In this document: piece after piece, positions 59,731 to 64,000 of the stretch
Numbering within the stretch: the stretch's first letter is position 1
Layout of the letters: the number at the start of each line of letters is the position of its first letter
Assembly: GCF_047948215.1 (NCBI RefSeq)
Contig: NC_134455.1
Coordinates: 72,937,689 to 73,001,688 of the forward strand
DNA length: 64,000 bases
DNA from: Lycorma delicatula
Taxonomy: Eukaryota; Arthropoda; Insecta; Hemiptera; Fulgoridae
Reading direction: 5' to 3'
Program-made: the position numbers and the translations under genes
Notes under the pieces: generated by a model
The model's database searches: none
Told to the model about the DNA's origin: nothing
The model's input: the letters and a program-made list of their open reading frames with translations, nothing else

Positions 59731-59859
59731 GGAAGGCAACTACACTGTGCGTACCTCCTCTGAAACTATTTTTTTTTTTAAACTATTTTATTATATTAAA
59801 TGGGAAAACTGACCTGTGATCTACTTAGTAAGTAAGTACATTAGATGTGCTTTATATAG

Positions 59860-60150
59860 TACTAGCCAGCCCATCTAGCCAGAACCTGGACCCTCAGGGC
59901 TCAGGTTAGCCCAGGTGAATACCAGAACCAATTCAGGGGCTTTTTGAGGCCTCACAGGGCTGCACATGGTCCACATGTCCCATGACCGCACAGCTTGCTT
60001 TGTTCACCATTCCCAATTTGCCAGGGAGATTGGCATCCTGGAAAACCACAGAGCTTGCTTCAGTTGCCATTCCCATCTACCCAGAGGGCTCCACCCCCTG
60101 TACCATCACAATGTATGTTATCCTCATTCTTGTGAGAATAACACTAATAA
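59860..60150. repeat. GC-richer block, probable repeat of unknown class
   Basis: About 290 bp with an internal near-duplication (CACAGCTTGCTTTGTTCACC / CAGAGCTTGCTTCAGTTGCC, each followed by ATTCCCA). No coding resemblance. Confidence 0.4.
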
Positions 60151-60159
60151 ATAATAATT

Positions 60160-60800
60160 ATAGTATTCAGGCTTTATAGAAACCTGAAAATGAAACTAAA
60201 TTACAAAAGGTAGAATAGTAGCAGCTATGGTAACTAAAATACACTCACACCTTTGACAATGAAAAATTCATTACTTATTTCTTTGCCATGGTGGTAAAAA
60301 TATAATAATTAAGTAAAAGTATTAATCTACTTTTTCCTTAATAAATATCTTTAATTCACAACTTCACCCTTCTTGAGGGCGAAGAAATAATGAATATTTT
60401 TAATATCTTAACCATCAAAGGGGCTAGGGCCTTGGGTGATGGCTTCCAAATAATCATGATCTGTTAGATCGACAATGTACTTGATGCATGCAAAAGTTAA
60501 CCTTCAACCTACTAACAGAAACCTCATTTGAATTTTGAAAATTGAACGATTGTTTACATAGATATTTATTATAAGGCACTCCATTGAACCTCCCAAAACA
60601 TTACCCCACAGGCACCCTGTTTGTTACCAGTTGATGGTGAGATGGTAATGATTGGTCTAGCCTCCCATGAGGTGCTCCCATACCTCACCTCTCTAGCCTT
60701 ACATGCAGTCCCCATGGGAAACTTATTATTGTTAAACAGAAATTTTTTAAATTTATTAAAGTAAATTTAATTCTACTATTTTTGTAATACTCTTCATTAA
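60160..60800. other. no recognisable feature
   Basis: Mixed AT-rich sequence with small GC-richer patches near 60410 and 60600-60720. Confidence 0.45.
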
Positions 60801-60810
60801 TTGATTCGAA

Positions 60811-60975
60811 TCATTTCAAACCCAGCTCGCACAGTGATACGAGACTCACAGTTCACAATTCACCTTCTCAGCCATGCCAAGAAAAATGGGTAAAAAATTT
60901 GTTTGTTATTGATAAAGTAGTTTTTTGTTTATCCTGAATAAACAAAACTCTCTTCTCTTTATAGTAGCATAGAAT
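60811..60975 (+). repeat. second copy of the 15703-16487 repeat (3' part, internally deleted)
   Basis: It shares CACAGTTCACAATTCA-type and AGTTTTTTGTTTATCCTGAA segments with 16232-16487 in the same order, minus ~85 bp. Confidence 0.7.
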
Positions 60976-61171
60976 AGAACAGATAGAAAGATTAAATGTT
61001 CCTGAGAGAGTAAATGGTACAAATACATAATGAAAACAACAATATTGCTCTTTGATGATACCAAGACCATCCTAAGAATTACAGGTATGATCAAATAGGC
61101 AATTGTACTGTAAGCAGTATTAAAGGAAACTAGAATTAAATATATACACTAATGTATAAATCACTTCATTA

Positions 61172-61199
61172 TATAACATTGTGTTCACACAATGTTATA
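61172..61199. repeat. perfect palindrome, 12-bp stem, 4-nt loop
   Basis: TATAACATTGTG, loop TTCA, exact complement. Confidence 0.9.
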
Positions 61200-62275
61200 A
61201 GTAAGTGGTAAAATGATTTAACCATGGAGTAGTAAAAGGATTTAACTATTCAGTGTAATTTTGCAAAGTCAACTTTAATATTAAATTATAGTGAAAAATG
61301 AAACAGCTCATTTGTAAGAGTTAAGTTAAATTAATATGGGTATATAGAAAATAATTACTTTTCTAAATTTTAATAAACAAGTGGTCATTTTTGCTTTACT
61401 TAATAGAGGTAGTATTTGAAATTAGAAATCCAATTTTTTCATGATAAAAAACTAAAAATTCAAAATTGGTGGCAAAGCTACAAATAATAAAGTATGCAAA
61501 TACAATCAAATCTTAAAAAGAAAAAGTCATCTTAATTTCATAAATTTCATTTTTTTTTATTTGAATTATTATGACTTTGGACATTGTATATGTGTATTTT
61601 GAAGAGGTATTTTTAAAATGGGAAACTTTAGTCAGAAGTTGACTTCAAGACCAATTTATTTGGAATCTAACTTTCTTAATCACTACATCAATTGGCCAGC
61701 CGTGAAGAAATTAAACTTATGAATAATATGAGAGACAATGTAATGTACTAAGGTAAGTCAATAATCATTTACTATGTAGCTAGTTATAAACCTTCTTAAA
61801 AAAAAGTAATATTCAGGAGGGCACTCCTAATTTTCCAGTACCGGAATGTTTGTAATCTAGCAGACCGCAAGAATATGATCAGTCTACAGTCACAGGTGGC
61901 TAACTAGATGACAATGTTATTACAAATGCAACATTCTTTTCAATACTTACATTGATAAAAGAAGCAAAACTTATCTTTTTCTTATCAAATGTTTACCTTT
62001 TTTTAATGAATTAGATTTTTAGCAACTTATTTTCTCACTGTTTGCCTACAAATATCCAAAAGCAGGGACTATTTGTGTGCTTTTTTTATAATCTAGGTTA
62101 TATTTTTTTATGTTAACATTAAATGTAGGGCAGACTTTAAGTTAAAACAAATTTTATGTGAAAGGACAATTTTTTATTTCTCCTAAAAACAATACTGGAA
62201 CGGTGTTGTGGTGCGTCCAGCACTAGTGTCTCCCTGATAATAATAATAATAAAAACCTTAAAATAATATTATTTT
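61200..62275. other. no recognisable feature
   Basis: AT-rich. Confidence 0.5.
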
Positions 62276-62279
62276 TTCC

Positions 62280-63332
62280 CACAGTCCCCTTGCTTTTAAT
62301 AATAATAAAAAATAACAACTTATTTCTGAACAATCCCCTTGTTTTTAAATGCACTTCTTCCATCATCCCACAATTTTAAACAAAAATGTTTTTGGATGAA
62401 CAACAAAACCACACAAGAATCACTTATTTTAACTCTTGATGACAATATGAAGAACAAGATTAGGACTTTACTGAAGATGAGACATCTCAAACTTGATTTT
62501 CTGGAGGGTTTAAACTGCTGGAAGGGAACATTATGTGGACAGGCAGTGTCATGATGTCATGTAACAAAACAATGTCTTCGGAAGTTTTCCTCAGCATTTG
62601 CTTCAAATTTCAGGCTTCAACTTCTCAATAAGCATTTCACTATAATGAGCAGCACTCTTTATTGTTGAACCCTTTCCCTGATAATATTCCAGTAATGGAC
62701 CTTGTAAGCATAAAACATTTAACATAAATTTTCTTGGTGACAATTAACTTTCAATGTTTCCACTCCATACTCTGCCAATTATGCTCTCAGTAAAAATGGT
62801 TCATGTACCATGAATCATCACTAATCATGATTAATGGTTCAATGATTATTCATGGTTCATTAAAGCATCACTAGTGAGGGTTCATTTTTTTGTCTAAGAA
62901 AGCATCATTATCATAATGGACCAAATTTTGTTGACAGATGTCAAAGCGTGAGTTGTCTTGGGATCCACTTTACACAAACTTTATGAAAGTTAAGTCTGTT
63001 GTGGATGAATTTACCATGACTAATTTGTAGATCACTTGCTACTTCAGCAATAGTTGTTCATGTTTTTTTGAACCATGATGCACACCCAGTTCAATGTTGT
63101 TATCAACTGTAACCATAAACCGGCATACAACTCATTCACACATAACATTTGTGTAACCTTTTTTGAATTTTTCACTCACTCATAGATACTCTGTTCTGAT
63201 AAGACACTTGTTCTCATATTGTAAAATATTGGTAAAAGACTTTGAGGTTTTGGTTCTTGAAACACCTTCACCGTAAAAAATGGATTACTGAATGGTACTT
63301 TTATTTGGTCCAAACAAAAACAGATTGGCCAT
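62280..63332 (-). pseudogene. mariner-type transposase fossil
   Basis: Minus-strand reading starts MANLFLFGPNK at 63332. Next comes a helix-turn-helix-like block (AEVASDLQISHGKFIH, then FHKVCVKWIPRQLTL), DAFL, WQSMEWKH, GKGSTIxSAxHYSEML, and a degraded HDNARPHT-like block. The order is that of mariner-family transposases. Many stops and shifts; no terminal repeats identified. Confidence 0.7.
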
Positions 63333-63339
63333 GGTTGTA

Positions 63340-63686
63340 TTGTTGTACAGTAGAATTAACTAATAAATTTAAATAACTTTAAGTTAAAACAATCCATGGC
63401 ATCGAGTGCAAAAATGGGAATGTTACTAATAGAAACATAAATGCAAATACATTGCACACAATTATTAACTCAACGTTATATTACATAAACAAAAATAATT
63501 ATTAGAGGAAAATAAATCACCTCACAAACAAAATGGCATAAAATGTTATTTTTATTTTAATCAATTACAAGTTTAAACTGCAGAATAAAGATATTATGAG
63601 CAGCATAATCAAAGTAATTATTTGATTAAATATTCCTTTACTTTTATAAACATTTACTAAACAAGAATATAAAATCAAACTATATT
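63340..63686. other. no recognisable feature
   Basis: AT-rich spacer. Confidence 0.5.
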
Positions 63687-64000
63687 TTTTTTTTTGTCTT
63701 CAGTCATTTGACTGGTTTGATGCAGCTCTCCAAGATTCTCTATCTAGTGCTAGTCGTTTCATTACAGTATACCCTCTACATCCTACATCCCTAACAATTT
63801 GTTTTACATATTCCAAACGTAGCCTGCCTACACAATTTTTTCCTTCTACCTGTCCTTCCAATATTAAAGCGACTATTCCAGGATGCCTTAGTATGTGGCC
63901 TATAAGTCTGTCTCTTCTTTTAACTATATTTTTCCAAATGCTTCTTTCTTCATCTATTTGCCACAATACCTCTTCATTTGTCACTTTATCCACCCATCTG
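63687..64000 (-). mobile_element. RTE-like LINE, 3' end of a second copy (continues off the window)
   Basis: A T-run followed by GTCTTCAGTCATTTGACTGG is the reverse complement of the 3' end of the element at 42504-45852. The minus-strand frame (63993-63700) is open to its natural stop and reads SIWKNIVKRRDRLIGHILRH and ALDRESWRAASNQSND. It is very close to the other copy and lacks that copy's frameshift and stop, so it is the better-preserved or younger of the two over this stretch. Confidence 0.92.

Noticed and set aside
59966..60179. Two overlapping frames of 62-65 codons
   Set aside because: They lie in a GC-richer repeat-like block with an internal near-duplication and show no domain.

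Overview
The window is animal, almost certainly insect, nuclear DNA. It is strongly AT-rich, with long AT/GT microsatellites, GT-AG introns of 3-11 kb, one intron-rich metazoan gene and a dense load of decayed transposable elements. The mix of tRNA-derived SINEs, RTE-like and I-like LINEs, mariner, piggyBac and hAT elements fits a large-genome insect, possibly a hemipteran; that rank is inference.

There is one recognisable host gene, on the + strand: a seven-exon member of the SLC2/MFS sugar-transporter family, closest in type to insect facilitated trehalose transporters (Tret1-like). Its coding exons lie at 13963-14172, 24752-24890, 30421-30806, 35531-35729, 46718-46902, 49690-49955 and 53534-53777. 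All splice junctions are GT-AG, every phase matches, and the join gives 542 codons plus stop. A candidate poly(A) signal lies at 54155. The 5' end is the weak point: the first exon may be preceded by an unseen upstream exon.

Region by region. 1-13.9 kb has no supported gene. It holds a full-length tRNA-SINE with a 17-bp target duplication (6889-7176), a rearranged hAT transposase fold-back (8488-9130), two large AC/GT microsatellites, and an element with ~115-bp inverted ends (11383-12340). Intron 1 (14.2-24.7 kb) holds three transposase fossils, a RTE/SINE-like repeat, a long inverted repeat (18.3-19.4 kb) and a reverse-transcriptase fragment. Intron 2 (24.9-30.4 kb) holds a hAT-type MITE, a mariner 5' fragment and a 5'-truncated SINE. 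Intron 3 (30.8-35.5 kb) holds a SINE scrap, a GC-rich island carrying four tandem histone-mRNA-type stem-loops (31.56-32.47 kb), a LINE scrap and a transposase fossil. Intron 4 (35.7-46.7 kb) holds a mariner element with both terminal repeats, an I-like LINE that has lost its reverse transcriptase, a probable minus-strand LTR, and a complete RTE-like LINE bounded by a 12-bp target duplication (42504-45852). Intron 6 (50.0-53.5 kb) holds a piggyBac element with both 15-bp ends and its TTAA site. The 3' flank (54-64 kb) holds SINE copies, a mariner fossil and the 3' end of a second RTE-like copy running off the right edge.

The most unusual signal is the array of four histone-type 3' stem-loops at 32201-32376. 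It sits downstream of a TATA box and a short GC-rich reading frame that is not a histone. Also notable are several perfect short-loop palindromes, some inside transposon coding sequence, and a transporter whose seventh-helix QQ-G signature is replaced.
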